A stretch of 62,086 nt of DNA, from NCBI GenBank assembly GCA_029562975.1, contig JAKQTR010000011.1:1-62086 (forward strand), given 5' to 3'. The stretch is from Acidobacteriota bacterium (lineage in GTDB: Bacteria > Acidobacteriota > Vicinamibacteria > Vicinamibacterales > JAKQTR01). The translations under genes and the position numbers were made by a program. This document shows, piece by piece, positions 8,334 to 16,426 of this stretch; the first letter of the stretch is position 1; the number at the start of each line of letters is the position of its first letter. A model generated the notes under the pieces. That model was not told where the DNA came from. It searched no databases and was given only the letters and a program-made list of their open reading frames with translations.

Positions 8334-9470
8334 CTACTCTGCGCGCGCCCGGACGTACACCCGTTCGACGCGCGAGCCGACACGGCACAGCAGCTCGTAC
8401 GGGATGGTCGAGGCCCAGGCGGCCATCTCCGACACGGTGATTTCGTCGCCGCCCTGGCGCCCGGTGATGACCACTTCGTCGCCCGGCTCGGCGTCCAGGC
8501 CGGTGACGTCGATGGCGAAGACGTCCATCGACACGGCCCCGACGATGGGCGCGCGGCGGCCCCGGACGAGCACGGCTCCGCGGCCTTCCAGGCGGCGGTC
8601 CAGGCCGTCCGCGTAGCCGGCGGGCACGAGGCCGATCGTCGTCGGGCGGCGGGCGACGAATCGGCCGCCGTATCCGACGCTCTCGCCGGGGCGGACGCCC
8701 TTGACGGCCGCGAGGCGGCTCTGCACGCTCATGGCCGGCCGAACCGGCACGACGCCTTCGAAGCCGGCCGGCGGGACGCCGTAGAGCAGCAGCCCCGGGC
8801 GGACCATGTCGAGCCACGTGGCGGGCTCGGCGACGAGCGCGCCGCTGTTGGCGGCGTGCCGGACGCACCCGCGCGCGCCGAGGCCCGCGAGCACGCGGCC
8901 CGCCTCCTCGAAGTTCCGCTGCTGGCGCGCGAACAGCCCGCTTCCCGGCTCGTCGGCGGTCGCGAAGTGCGTGCAGACGCCCGTGAACTCGAGGTTCGGC
9001 GCCGCGAGCAGCTCCGGCGCGGTCCGCGCGAGGTTGTCGTGGCGCAGCCCGAGGCGGTTCATCCCGGTGTCGATGGCGAGGTGGCACCGGAGGCGCACCC
9101 CGCGGCGCGCCGCGGCGTCCTGGAGGCGGCGCCCGAGGGTGGGCGTGGACAGCGTGGGCGTCAGGCCGTACTCGAAGATGCCGTCGAGATCGCCGAGGGC
9201 GAAGGGGCCGAAGACGAGGATGGGGCCGTCGAGGCCGGACGCCCGCAGCGCGACGCCTTCCTCGATGGCGGCGCACGCCACCATGGCGGCGCCGGCGTCC
9301 GCCATGGCCCGGGCAGATTCGGCCGCGCCGTGGCCGTACGCCTCGGCCTTGACGACGCCGGCCAGGGCCGGGACAGGGCCGGCGGCGCGCGCCGCCATGA
9401 ACGCGCGAACGGCCCTGACGTTGTGGGCGATTGCGCCGAGATCGACGCGGGCGAGGGTCGGCCGGTTCAA
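8334..9470 (-). CDS. alr: Alanine racemase
   Basis: PLP enzyme converting L-alanine to D-alanine for peptidoglycan. It is 378 residues. The PLP lysine lies in VVKAEAYGHGA near residue 40, and the second catalytic region SVGYGGRFVARRP is near 265. The start codon appears to be TTG (9470-9468), which overlaps the dnaB stop by three bases (TTGA). No ATG or GTG fits the family N-terminus, so a weak start coupled to dnaB translation is likely. Confidence 0.94.
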   Translation of the reverse strand: MNRPTLARVDLGAIAHNVRAVRAFMAARAAGPVPALAGVVKAEAYGHGAAESARAMADAGAAMVACAAIEEGVALRASGLDGPILVFGPFALGDLDGIFEYGLTPTLSTPTLGRRLQDAAARRGVRLRCHLAIDTGMNRLGLRHDNLARTAPELLAAPNLEFTGVCTHFATADEPGSGLFARQQRNFEEAGRVLAGLGARGCVRHAANSGALVAEPATWLDMVRPGLLLYGVPPAGFEGVVPVRPAMSVQSRLAAVKGVRPGESVGYGGRFVARRPTTIGLVPAGYADGLDRRLEGRGAVLVRGRRAPIVGAVSMDVFAIDVTGLDAEPGDEVVITGRQGGDEITVSEMAAWASTIPYELLCRVGSRVERVYVRARAE

Positions 9471-10816
9471 CGGGGCGCGCCTCGCTCCAGGTTCTCGAAG
9501 CGCGTGAACTCCCGGATGAACGCCAGGCGGACCGTGCCGGTCGGGCCGTTGCGCTGCTTGGCGATGATGAGCTCGGCCACGCCCTGGTTCTCCTCCGTCT
9601 GCTCGTACATGTCCTCGCGGTAGATCATGACGACGACGTCGGCGTCCTGCTCGAGGGCGCCGGACTCGCGCAGGTCCGAGAGCTGCGGCCGCTTGTTGGG
9701 CCGGTTCTCGGGCGCGCGGCTGAGCTGCGACAGCACGACGACGGGCACCGAGAGCTCCTTCGCGAGCCCCTTCAGCCCCCGCGAGATCGACGCCAGCTCG
9801 GTGACGCGGTTGTCGAACCGGCCGCGCCCCTGCATGAGCTGGATGTAGTCGATGATGATGAGGTCGAGGCCGTGCTCCGCCTTGAGGCGCCTCGCCTTCG
9901 CGCGCATCTCGAGCACGCCGATGGACGCCGAGTCGTCGATGTAGATGCGCGCCCGGCCGAGGGTCTCCATCGCCTGGGTGAGCCGCGGGAAGTCGCGCTC
10001 GCCGAGGAACCCCGTGCGGAGCCGGTGCCCGTCGATGCCAGCCTCGGAGGTGAGCATGCGGAGGAAGAGCTGCTCCTTCGACATCTCCAGGCTGAAGACG
10101 CCCACCGTCATCGGCGTCTTCGTGCCGACGTGCTGCGCGATGTTGAGCACGAGGCTCGTCTTGCCCATGGCCGGGCGCGCGGCGACGATGATCAGGTCCG
10201 AGGGCTGGAGGCCCGCGAGCAGCTCGTCCAGCTCGATGAAGCCCGTCGGCACGCCCGTGACCAGCTGCTTCCGGGCGTGGGCCTGCTCGACGACGGCGAA
10301 GCTGGCGTTCGCCAGGTCGCGCATCGACACGAAGCCGCCGTGGATGCTGCCCTCGGCGATGGCGAAGATCTCGCGCTCGGCCTCGTCGATGATGCCGCCC
10401 GCGTCCTCCTCGGCCTGGTACGCGCTCGCGAGGATGCGGTTGGCCGACGCGATGAGGCTCCGGAGGGAGGCCTTCTCCTTGACGATCCGGGCGTAGTCGG
10501 CGACGTTGACGCCGTGGGGCAGGCCGTCCACGAGGGACGCGATGTAGGCCGGGCCGCCGACCTGGTCGAGCTCGCCGGCGCGGGCGAGCTCGTCCTTGAC
10601 GGTGATGAAGTCGATGGCCTGGCCGCGCTCCACCAGGCCGAGCATCGACGCGAAGATCCGGCGGTGCGCGTCGCGGAAGAAGTCCCGCTCGGTGATGAAC
10701 TCGACGGCCCGGTGGACGGCCTCCGCGTTCAGCAGCGCCGCGCCGAGCACCGCGCGCTCGGCCTCGAGGTTGTGCGGAAGCGGGCGATCGACGGCGGGCT
10801 CGGCCATAGGCGCCAT
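9467..10816 (-). CDS. dnaB: Replicative DNA helicase
   Basis: Hexameric 5'-3' helicase at the replication fork. It is 449 residues: an N-terminal DnaB domain (LPHNLEAERAVLGAAL) and a RecA-like core with Walker A ARPAMGKTSLVLNIA near residue 205 and the DYIQLMQG Walker B region near 315. Downstream of rplI in the same direction, the usual rpsF-rpsR-rplI-dnaB neighbourhood. An alternative ATG lies nine bases inside the chosen start; neither has a clear Shine-Dalgarno. Confidence 0.96.
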   Translation of the reverse strand: MAPMAEPAVDRPLPHNLEAERAVLGAALLNAEAVHRAVEFITERDFFRDAHRRIFASMLGLVERGQAIDFITVKDELARAGELDQVGGPAYIASLVDGLPHGVNVADYARIVKEKASLRSLIASANRILASAYQAEEDAGGIIDEAEREIFAIAEGSIHGGFVSMRDLANASFAVVEQAHARKQLVTGVPTGFIELDELLAGLQPSDLIIVAARPAMGKTSLVLNIAQHVGTKTPMTVGVFSLEMSKEQLFLRMLTSEAGIDGHRLRTGFLGERDFPRLTQAMETLGRARIYIDDSASIGVLEMRAKARRLKAEHGLDLIIIDYIQLMQGRGRFDNRVTELASISRGLKGLAKELSVPVVVLSQLSRAPENRPNKRPQLSDLRESGALEQDADVVVMIYREDMYEQTEENQGVAELIIAKQRNGPTGTVRLAFIREFTRFENLERGAPR

Positions 10817-10825
10817 CTTGTCAGA

Positions 10826-10850
10826 AGCAGGAACTCAGAAGCCTGAATTC
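10826..10850. repeat. Degenerate GAATTC/GGAACTC-type intergenic repeat
   Basis: The gap between rplI and dnaB holds the words AGAAGCAGGAACTCAGAAGCC followed by TGAATTC. Very similar words occur upstream of selA (25431-25549), so it looks like a short member of the dispersed repeat family described there. No function is evident. Confidence 0.4.
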
Positions 10851-10866
10851 CTCTGTCTCCCCCGGG

Positions 10867-11328
10867 CTACTCTTCCGCGGCCTCCTCGAGCCTGGTCACC
10901 TTGACGGCCACGTGCGCCACCACTTCCCGGTGGAGCTTGACCGGGACGGAGTGCTCGCCGAGCTGCTTGATCGGCTCGGCGAGCTGGATCTTGCGCTTGT
11001 CGATCTCGAAGCCCTGCGCCTCGAGCTCCCCGGCGATGTCGGCGGCCGTGACCGACCCGTACAGGGCGTCGTGCTCGCCCACGCGGCGGGCCAGGACGAG
11101 CTCGGCCCGGGTCAGGCGGACGGCGATGGCCTCGGCGCCGGACTTCTCGGCGGCCTCGCGGGCGTCGGCGATCTTGCGCTGGCGCTCGACGATCTTGAGG
11201 TTGCCCGGGGTCGCCGGCAGCGCGAGCTTGCGCGGCAGCAGGTAGTTGCGCGCGTAGCCGTCGGCCACCTTCACCACGTCGCCGCGGCGGCCCAGATTCT
11301 CCACGTGATCACGCAGGATGACTTCCAT
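10867..11328 (-). CDS. rplI: 50S ribosomal protein L9
   Basis: Binds 23S rRNA at the base of the L1 stalk. It is 153 residues with the L9 signature GRRGDVVKVADGYARNYLLPRKLA at about 13-36, then a long helix and a C-terminal RNA-binding domain. A Shine-Dalgarno-like AGGTGG precedes the ATG. It follows rpsR by 10 bases. Confidence 0.97.
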   Translation of the reverse strand: MEVILRDHVENLGRRGDVVKVADGYARNYLLPRKLALPATPGNLKIVERQRKIADAREAAEKSGAEAIAVRLTRAELVLARRVGEHDALYGSVTAADIAGELEAQGFEIDKRKIQLAEPIKQLGEHSVPVKLHREVVAHVAVKVTRLEEAAEE

Positions 11329-11338
11329 GGCGGTCCAC

Positions 11339-11644
11339 CTAGTCCGTCGAGTACGGGAGCAGCGCCAGCAGACGGGCGCGCATGATGGCGGTCTGCAGCT
11401 TCCGCTGGTGCATGGCGCACACGCCCGAGATCCGCCGCGGCAGGATCTTCGCGCGCTCCGGCACGAAGGGCAGCAGCATCTTGGCGTCCTTGTAGTCGAT
11501 GTAGTCGATCTTGTCCGCGCAGAACCTGCAGACCTTCCGGCGGCGGAACATGCCGCGGCGCGGGCCGCCCTTCTCGCCGCCCCTGGCGCTGCCGCGCCCC
11601 CTCGGTCCCGACGGTCCCCGTCCCTGTCGTTCGTCAGCCATCAC
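11339..11644 (-). CDS. rpsR: 30S ribosomal protein S18
   Basis: Small-subunit protein that pairs with S6 on the platform. It is 101 residues: a basic Gly/Arg-rich leader of about 30 residues, then the conserved core [20 protein letters not shown] and [20 protein letters not shown]. The C..C and later Cys suggest a metal-binding S18 form. It overlaps the rpsF end by four bases (ATGA), so S6 and S18 are coupled. The ssb gene often found between them is absent. Confidence 0.96.
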   Translation of the reverse strand: MMADERQGRGPSGPRGRGSARGGEKGGPRRGMFRRRKVCRFCADKIDYIDYKDAKMLLPFVPERAKILPRRISGVCAMHQRKLQTAIMRARLLALLPYSTD

Positions 11645-12084
11645 GACACCTCCGCCCGGTCAGCCTGATCGTCGTCCCCGCCCTCGTCCTCCGCCCGCTG
11701 CTTCGCCCCCCCGGCGGACAGGCCGCGCGCGATGCGCTTCTGCTGGTCGGCCTCGCGGCGCGCCTTCGTTCGCTCGGCCAGGCGCAGCTCCTCGTCGACG
11801 CGGATGCACAGGTGACGGATGACGTGGTCGCTCACCTTCAGGCGGCGGTCCAGCTCCTTGGTGAGCTCGCCCGTGCCGGTGAAGACCTCGAGGACGTAGG
11901 TGCCCTCGCGGTGCTTGCCGATCCGGTACGCCAGCTTGCGGCGCCCCCAGTTCTCGGACTTGACCATCCCGCCGCCGTACCGGGCGACGTTCGCCTCGAC
12001 CTGCGCGTGCAAGTCGGCGACGTCCTGCTCGGTCGCGTCGGGCGACACGATGTAGACGAGTTCGTACTGCCTCGCTTGGCTCAT
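11641..12084 (-). CDS. rpsF: 30S ribosomal protein S6
   Basis: S18 partner on the 30S platform. It is 147 residues. The conserved core includes [16 protein letters not shown] and [21 protein letters not shown], and there is a charged acidic C-terminal extension of about 45 residues rich in Glu and Asp. AAGGAG lies seven bases before the ATG. A strong hairpin at 12108-12129 lies just upstream and might be a regulatory leader. Confidence 0.96.
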   Translation of the reverse strand: MSQARQYELVYIVSPDATEQDVADLHAQVEANVARYGGGMVKSENWGRRKLAYRIGKHREGTYVLEVFTGTGELTKELDRRLKVSDHVIRHLCIRVDEELRLAERTKARREADQQKRIARGLSAGGAKQRAEDEGGDDDQADRAEVS

Positions 12085-12107
12085 GCCTGCTCCTTCTGGA
12101 CATGACG

Positions 12108-12129
12108 GCCGCCGCGCATCCGCGGCGGC
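12108..12129 (-). promoter_or_regulatory. Hairpin in the rpsF leader, possible S6:S18 control element
   Basis: A perfect 9-bp stem (GCCGCCGCG with CGCGGCGGC) closes a four-base loop, 24 bases before the rpsF start and after pth. There is no following T-tract, so it is not a standard terminator. rpsF leaders in many bacteria carry a structure bound by S6:S18 that includes a CCG; CCG occurs in and beside this hairpin. The link to autoregulation is inference only. Confidence 0.35.
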
Positions 12130-12135
12130 AAGGAG

Positions 12136-12717
12136 TCAAGAGGACGCCGGGTCCTCCGCTCGGTTGTGCCGGTTCATGGCCGCCTCGATGCCCGCCGCGA
12201 GGAACGTCTCCACCGCGTCGGCGGCCCGGGCCACCGCCCGATCCACCTCGTCCCGCTCGTCGCCGTCGAAGCGCGCCAGCACGTGGTCGGCCAGGCCGCG
12301 CCGCGGGTCGCCGCGGCCCACGCCGACGCGGAGCCGCGGGAACCCCTCGGTGCCGAGGCAGTCGATGATCGACCGCAGCCCGTTGTGCCCGCCGGCCGAC
12401 CCGGCCGCCCGGATCCGAAGCCGCCCCAGGGGCAGGTTCACGTCGTCGGCCACGACGAGGATCGACGCCGGATCGACCTTGTAGAACCCAGCGAGGCCGG
12501 CCACGGCCGACCCGCTGAGGTTCATCATCGTGAGCGGCTTGGCGACCAGCACCGCCGCGTCGCCGCGGCCGAAGCGCGCCGCCAGGGTCTCCGCCCTCCC
12601 GCTCTCGAAGGGCGCCCCGGCGCGCCCCGCCACTTCGTCGGCCACGGCGAACCCGACGTTGTGCCGCGTTCCCTGGTAGCGGCGCCCCGGATTGCCGAGC
12701 CCGACGACGATCCGCAC
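12136..12717 (-). CDS. pth: Peptidyl-tRNA hydrolase
   Basis: Releases peptides from peptidyl-tRNA dropped by ribosomes. It is 193 residues and starts RIVVGLGNPGRRYQGTRHNV, with the catalytic His in TRHNVGF near residue 20 and the conserved KPLTMMNLSG near 61 and DDVNLPLGRLRIR near 91. The start is GTG overlapping the rplY stop by one base (TAGTG). The rplY-pth pair is common because both relate to translation. Confidence 0.96.
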   Translation of the reverse strand: MRIVVGLGNPGRRYQGTRHNVGFAVADEVAGRAGAPFESGRAETLAARFGRGDAAVLVAKPLTMMNLSGSAVAGLAGFYKVDPASILVVADDVNLPLGRLRIRAAGSAGGHNGLRSIIDCLGTEGFPRLRVGVGRGDPRRGLADHVLARFDGDERDEVDRAVARAADAVETFLAAGIEAAMNRHNRAEDPASS

Positions 12718-13394
12718 TACTGCTCTTCGTCAGCCTTCTCAGGCTTGCCCTTCTTGATGACCTCGGGCTCGGCCGCCGCCGGCGCCTCGGCCGCCGCCGC
12801 CTCGGCCGGCTCCGGCTCCGCCGCCGCGCGCGGCGCGATCACGTGCACCAGCATGACGTCGGGGTCCGTCACCGGCGTCCACGTCGGGCTCGTCGCCACG
12901 TCCCGCAGGCGGATGGCCTGGCCGAGCATCAGTTCGGCGACGTCGATCTCGATGTGCTCCGGGATGTTCGCCGGCAGGCACTGGACCTCCACCTCGCGGT
13001 GCACGATGTCCAGCAGGCCGCCCTGCTGCTTCACGCCCCTGGCTTCGCCGGTGACGGTGACGGGCACGGTCACGGTGATCATCCTGTCCATCGCGATGCG
13101 GTAGAAGTCGGCGTGCAGCAGGCGGCGCGTGACCGGGTCGACCTGGTACTCGCGCATCAGGACCCTGACGTCCTCGCCGTCCACCGTCAGGCCGATGAGC
13201 GTGTTGACGCCCGACTCGCCGCGGAGGATGGCCATCAGCCGCTTGGGGTCGACGGCGATCGGCGTCGCCTCCGGCGCGCCCCCCGTCGCGGGGCCGCCGT
13301 AGAGGACCGCGGGGATCTGGCCCTTCGCGCGCAGCCGCCGCGCCTCGTTCTTGCCGAATGTTACCCGCTTCACCGCGTCAAGCCTGGCTTCCAT
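12717..13394 (-). CDS. rplY: 50S ribosomal protein L25, CTC (general stress) form
   Basis: Binds 5S rRNA. It is 225 residues, the long TL5/CTC type: an N-terminal L25 domain (KRVTFGKNEARRLRAKGQIP at about 9-28, then VLYGG) and a C-terminal beta domain, ending in an Ala/Pro/Glu-rich tail of about 35 residues that finishes KKGKPEKADEEQ. It lies between prs and pth as in many proteobacteria. Confidence 0.95.
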   Translation of the reverse strand: MEARLDAVKRVTFGKNEARRLRAKGQIPAVLYGGPATGGAPEATPIAVDPKRLMAILRGESGVNTLIGLTVDGEDVRVLMREYQVDPVTRRLLHADFYRIAMDRMITVTVPVTVTGEARGVKQQGGLLDIVHREVEVQCLPANIPEHIEIDVAELMLGQAIRLRDVATSPTWTPVTDPDVMLVHVIAPRAAAEPEPAEAAAAEAPAAAEPEVIKKGKPEKADEEQ

Positions 13395-13457
13395 GCTTCC
13401 GTCCTTGCTGCCTGCGCCGGCGGCGGGGAACGCCCGCCCGCCGCCGCAGGGCCTCGT

Positions 13458-14390
13458 CTACACGAACAACGACGACACCGAGGTCTCCTCGTGGATGCTC
13501 CTGATCGCCTGGCCGAGCAGCCGGGCCACCGACAGCGGCACGAGCTTCCGGCACGAGGCCTTCTCGGGCGAGAGGGGAATCGTGTTGGTCACGATGAACC
13601 GCTCGATCGGCGCCTCCTCGATGCGCTGGATCGCCGGGCCCGAGAACAGGCCGTGGACCGCGCACGCCCAGACGCGCTCGGCGCCGTTTGCGACGAGCGC
13701 CTGCGCCGCGTTCTGCATCGTGCCCCCGGTGTCGAGGATGTCGTCCTGGATGATGCAGGTCCGCCCCCGCACCTCGCCGATGACGTTCATCACCTCCGCG
13801 TGCCCGTCCTCCGGCGCGCGCCGCTTGTCGATGATGGCCAGCTCCGCGTCCAGCCGCTTCGCGTACGCCCGCGCCCGCTCCGCGCCGCCCGCGTCGGGCG
13901 ACACGATGGTCAGCTTCCTGAACTGCTGCCGCGCCAGGTGGTCGATGATCACCGGCGCCGCAAACAGGTGGTCCACCGGGATGTCGAAAAAGCCCTGGAT
14001 CTGCGCCTTGTGCAGGTCCATGGTCAGCACGCGGTTCGCCCCCGACGCGCTGAGGATGTTCGCCACGAGCTTCGCCGAGATCGGCACGCGGGGCTTGTCC
14101 TTGCGGTCCTGCCGCGCGTAGCCGTAGTAGGGGATGACCGCCGTGATCCGCGCCGCCGACGAGCGCCGGAACGCGTCGATCATCACCAGCAGCTCCATGA
14201 TGTGCTGGTCCACCGGCGGGCAGGTCGGCTGCACGACGAACACGTCCGTGCCGCGGATGTTCTCCTCGATCTGGAACGAGACCTCGGTGTCCGGGAACCG
14301 GCGGAGCTTCGCCTGCCCGACGGGAATCCCGAGAATCTCGGCAATCTCCCGCGCCAGCTCCGGATGCGCGCTGCCCGAGAAGATCTTCAT
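13458..14390 (-). CDS. prs: Ribose-phosphate pyrophosphokinase (PRPP synthase)
   Basis: Makes PRPP from ribose 5-phosphate and ATP for nucleotide, His and Trp synthesis. It is 310 residues starting MKIFSGSAHPELAREIAEIL. Visible motifs are YYGYARQDRKDKPRVPISAK near residue 95, MDLHKAQIQGFFDIPVDHL near 130 and SPDAGGAERARAYAKRL near 170, with the PRPP loop DDILDTGGTM near 222. I used the ATG at 14390 because an upstream in-frame ATG adds ten residues outside the family consensus. Downstream of a tRNA-Gln gene. Confidence 0.96.
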   Translation of the reverse strand: MKIFSGSAHPELAREIAEILGIPVGQAKLRRFPDTEVSFQIEENIRGTDVFVVQPTCPPVDQHIMELLVMIDAFRRSSAARITAVIPYYGYARQDRKDKPRVPISAKLVANILSASGANRVLTMDLHKAQIQGFFDIPVDHLFAAPVIIDHLARQQFRKLTIVSPDAGGAERARAYAKRLDAELAIIDKRRAPEDGHAEVMNVIGEVRGRTCIIQDDILDTGGTMQNAAQALVANGAERVWACAVHGLFSGPAIQRIEEAPIERFIVTNTIPLSPEKASCRKLVPLSVARLLGQAIRSIHEETSVSSLFV

Positions 14391-14435
14391 GTCCGCACTC
14401 GCCGCTCGGCCCTGCCGCATGCCCGTCTCACAGCC

Positions 14436-14511
14436 TGGCTGGGGCGGAAGGATTCGAACCTTCGGATGCGGGATCCAAAGTCCCGTGCCTTACCAGCTTG
14501 GCGACGCCCCA
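14436..14511 (-). tRNA. tRNA-Gln (anticodon TTG)
   Basis: A 76-nt cloverleaf. The acceptor stem TGGGGCG pairs with CGCCCCA, the anticodon stem CGGGA/TCCCG encloses CTTTGGA (anticodon TTG), and GCCA ends the 3' side. It lies between ispE and prs, the same position as in Pseudomonas (ispE, tRNA-Gln, prs, rplY, pth). Confidence 0.97.
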
Positions 14512-14579
14512 CCGCCGTCATCCCGCCTGCGCCCGATCCCGCGGCGCGTCATCCCGCCGGACGGGCCGGACGCGCGCCG

Positions 14580-15509
14580 CTAGGCGCGGCGCGCCGGGGA
14601 TGGCGCAATCGGAAAGTGTATACGCTGGCAGGCGCGCCGGTCAACGGTGCGCGTCAGCCACGCCGCGTATCCTTCCGCCGCCACGGCCCGGGCCGCCGCC
14701 CGTGCGCGCGCCTCCCCGGCGAACAGCCCGAACACCGCCGACCCGCTGCCGGTCATGGCCGCCGCCCGCGCGCCCCCCGCGATCAACGCTTGCTTGATGG
14801 CGGCGATCTCCGGCCGGCGGCGGGCCACCGGCCCCTCCAGGTCGTTGCCAACGGACAGGGCGGACGAGGGCCACAGCCCCGTCACGGGCGGGGCCCCGAC
14901 GCGCGCCGATGCGAGCCGGACCGCCCGATCGTCGTCGAACCAGCCGTAGGCCTCGGCGGTCGAGACGCCGGAGGCGGGGAGCGCCAGCACCACCGAATGG
15001 GGCGCGATGTCCTGCAGCGGATAGATCACGTCGCCGCGCCCCAGGCCGAGGGCCGTGCCGCCGGTCAGGAAGTACGGCACGTCGGCGCCGATTCCCGCGG
15101 CGAGCGCCGCAAGACCGGCCGGATCGAGCCGCGCGCGCCACACCCGCGCCAGCACCGCGAGCGCCGCCGCGGCATCCGCGCTCCCGCCCCCGAGCCCGGC
15201 TTGCGCCGGGATGTGCTTCACGAGGCGCACCGCCACGCCGCGCGGCGCGCCGCCCCGCCCGATGGCCTCCCACAACCTGACGGCCGCCTGCGCCACGAGG
15301 TTCCGCCCGTCGGTCGGCAGCGACGGATCGTCGGACGTCAGCTCGAAGGGGCCGGGCCGGCGCCTGACCTCCACGACGTCGTGCAGCGCAATCGACTGGA
15401 ACACCGTGCGCAGAGGATGGTACCGGTCGGGCCCAATTTCGCCCACGCGCAGTTCCAGGTTGATCTTCGCGTGGGCGCGCACGCGAATGGGCCGAACGCC
15501 GGCGGTCAT
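14580..15509 (-). CDS. ispE: 4-diphosphocytidyl-2-C-methyl-D-erythritol kinase
   Basis: GHMP kinase that phosphorylates CDP-ME in the MEP isoprenoid pathway, between the two reactions of the IspDF fusion found upstream. It is 309 residues. It begins with the typical VRAHAKINLELRVGEIGPD segment, has the ATP loop PAQAGLGGGSADAAAAL near 101-117, and a C-terminal MTGSGSAVFGLF motif near 255. Its ATG overlaps the stop of the LolB-like gene by four bases. Confidence 0.95.
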   Translation of the reverse strand: MTAGVRPIRVRAHAKINLELRVGEIGPDRYHPLRTVFQSIALHDVVEVRRRPGPFELTSDDPSLPTDGRNLVAQAAVRLWEAIGRGGAPRGVAVRLVKHIPAQAGLGGGSADAAAALAVLARVWRARLDPAGLAALAAGIGADVPYFLTGGTALGLGRGDVIYPLQDIAPHSVVLALPASGVSTAEAYGWFDDDRAVRLASARVGAPPVTGLWPSSALSVGNDLEGPVARRRPEIAAIKQALIAGGARAAAMTGSGSAVFGLFAGEARARAAARAVAAEGYAAWLTRTVDRRACQRIHFPIAPSPARRA

Positions 15510-16423
15510 CGTCCGCTCCTCTCGCCCCTGCCGCGATCCGCCAGCGGGCCCGCCTGGCGCAGGTCCTCGATCGTCACGGGCTGCGCGCCACGCGGCACCG
15601 CCAGATCGAACGCCGCGTCGTCAATTGGCGCGTTCACGTCGGGCGCGGACACGACGAACGTCAAGTCGGCCACCGGCCCGAGCTGGCCGTCCGAACGGGC
15701 TTCCTGCCTGATCGACACCGCGGCTGGCAGGCGGGACGCGAAGCCCGAGTAGGACACCGACCAGGCGCCCGTCCCGCCGGCTCCGCCGCTCCGGGCGGCG
15801 ACGAACCGCCAGGCGCCGCGCTCCTGGCGGAGGTAGGCCAGGATGCCGTCGCCGAGGCCGATCTCCAGCCAGCCGGCCGCGTGCCGGCGGCCGCCGGCGC
15901 CGGCGCGCGCCGCTTCGGGCGGGCAGCCGCACAGCAGCGACAGCACCTCGTCGGAGGAGCGCCGCAGGCCGGTCAGCGCCTCGAGCACGTCTTCGACGGC
16001 CGCGTCGCGCAGGACCTGCTTCGCCCGCGGCATCCACAGCGTCCCGCGGTCCCGGCGGGCCGCCAGGACGAAGATCGGCGCGCCAAACGGCGCCGGCGCC
16101 TCGAGGCGCAGCGACCCGCCGCGCTGGAACCCCGCGATGACGCGCCCTCTGACCTTCATGCCGCCCGCGCGGCCCCGGACCGAGATCTCCGCCGTCAGGG
16201 ATCGGACGCTGCGGCATGCGGCCACGGCCTCGTCGAAGGCGGCGGCGGCAGTCGCGTCAGGCGTCCACGGCCCCGCGGGCACGCGGAACGCCCCCGCCGC
16301 CGCGCAAGCCGACGCGGCCAGCGCCAGCAGAGCGCAGCCGACGCACGCGCGGAGCGCGGGGCCCGGGCCGGCCGGGGCGCCGGGCCCCGCCGGACCCCCG
16401 GTGATGCGCGAATCTCGAGCCAC
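15506..16423 (-). CDS. LolB-like outer-membrane lipoprotein
   Basis: A 305-residue predicted lipoprotein. After a basic/Pro-Gly start it has a hydrophobic stretch and a lipobox ending LAASAC near residue 40. The mature part resembles LolB/DUF4292 beta-barrel folds: VRSLTAEISVRGRAGGMKVR, then FQRGGSLRLEAPAPFGAPIF. LolB inserts lipoproteins into the outer membrane. Position directly upstream of ispE-prs matches lolB in gammaproteobacteria, which supports the call beyond weak sequence likeness. Start is GTG, four bases after the TPR gene. A role in lipoprotein sorting is inferred. Confidence 0.65.
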   Translation of the reverse strand: MARDSRITGGPAGPGAPAGPGPALRACVGCALLALAASACAAAGAFRVPAGPWTPDATAAAAFDEAVAACRSVRSLTAEISVRGRAGGMKVRGRVIAGFQRGGSLRLEAPAPFGAPIFVLAARRDRGTLWMPRAKQVLRDAAVEDVLEALTGLRRSSDEVLSLLCGCPPEAARAGAGGRRHAAGWLEIGLGDGILAYLRQERGAWRFVAARSGGAGGTGAWSVSYSGFASRLPAAVSIRQEARSDGQLGPVADLTFVVSAPDVNAPIDDAAFDLAVPRGAQPVTIEDLRQAGPLADRGRGERSGR

Positions 16424-16426
16424 CGG

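Noticed and set aside
6942-9623. Open plus-strand frame of nearly 900 codons opposite radA and alr
   Set aside because: Very high GC removes stops in antisense frames. The translation is Arg/Ala/His/Gly-rich with no domain, and the minus-strand genes carry full family motifs.
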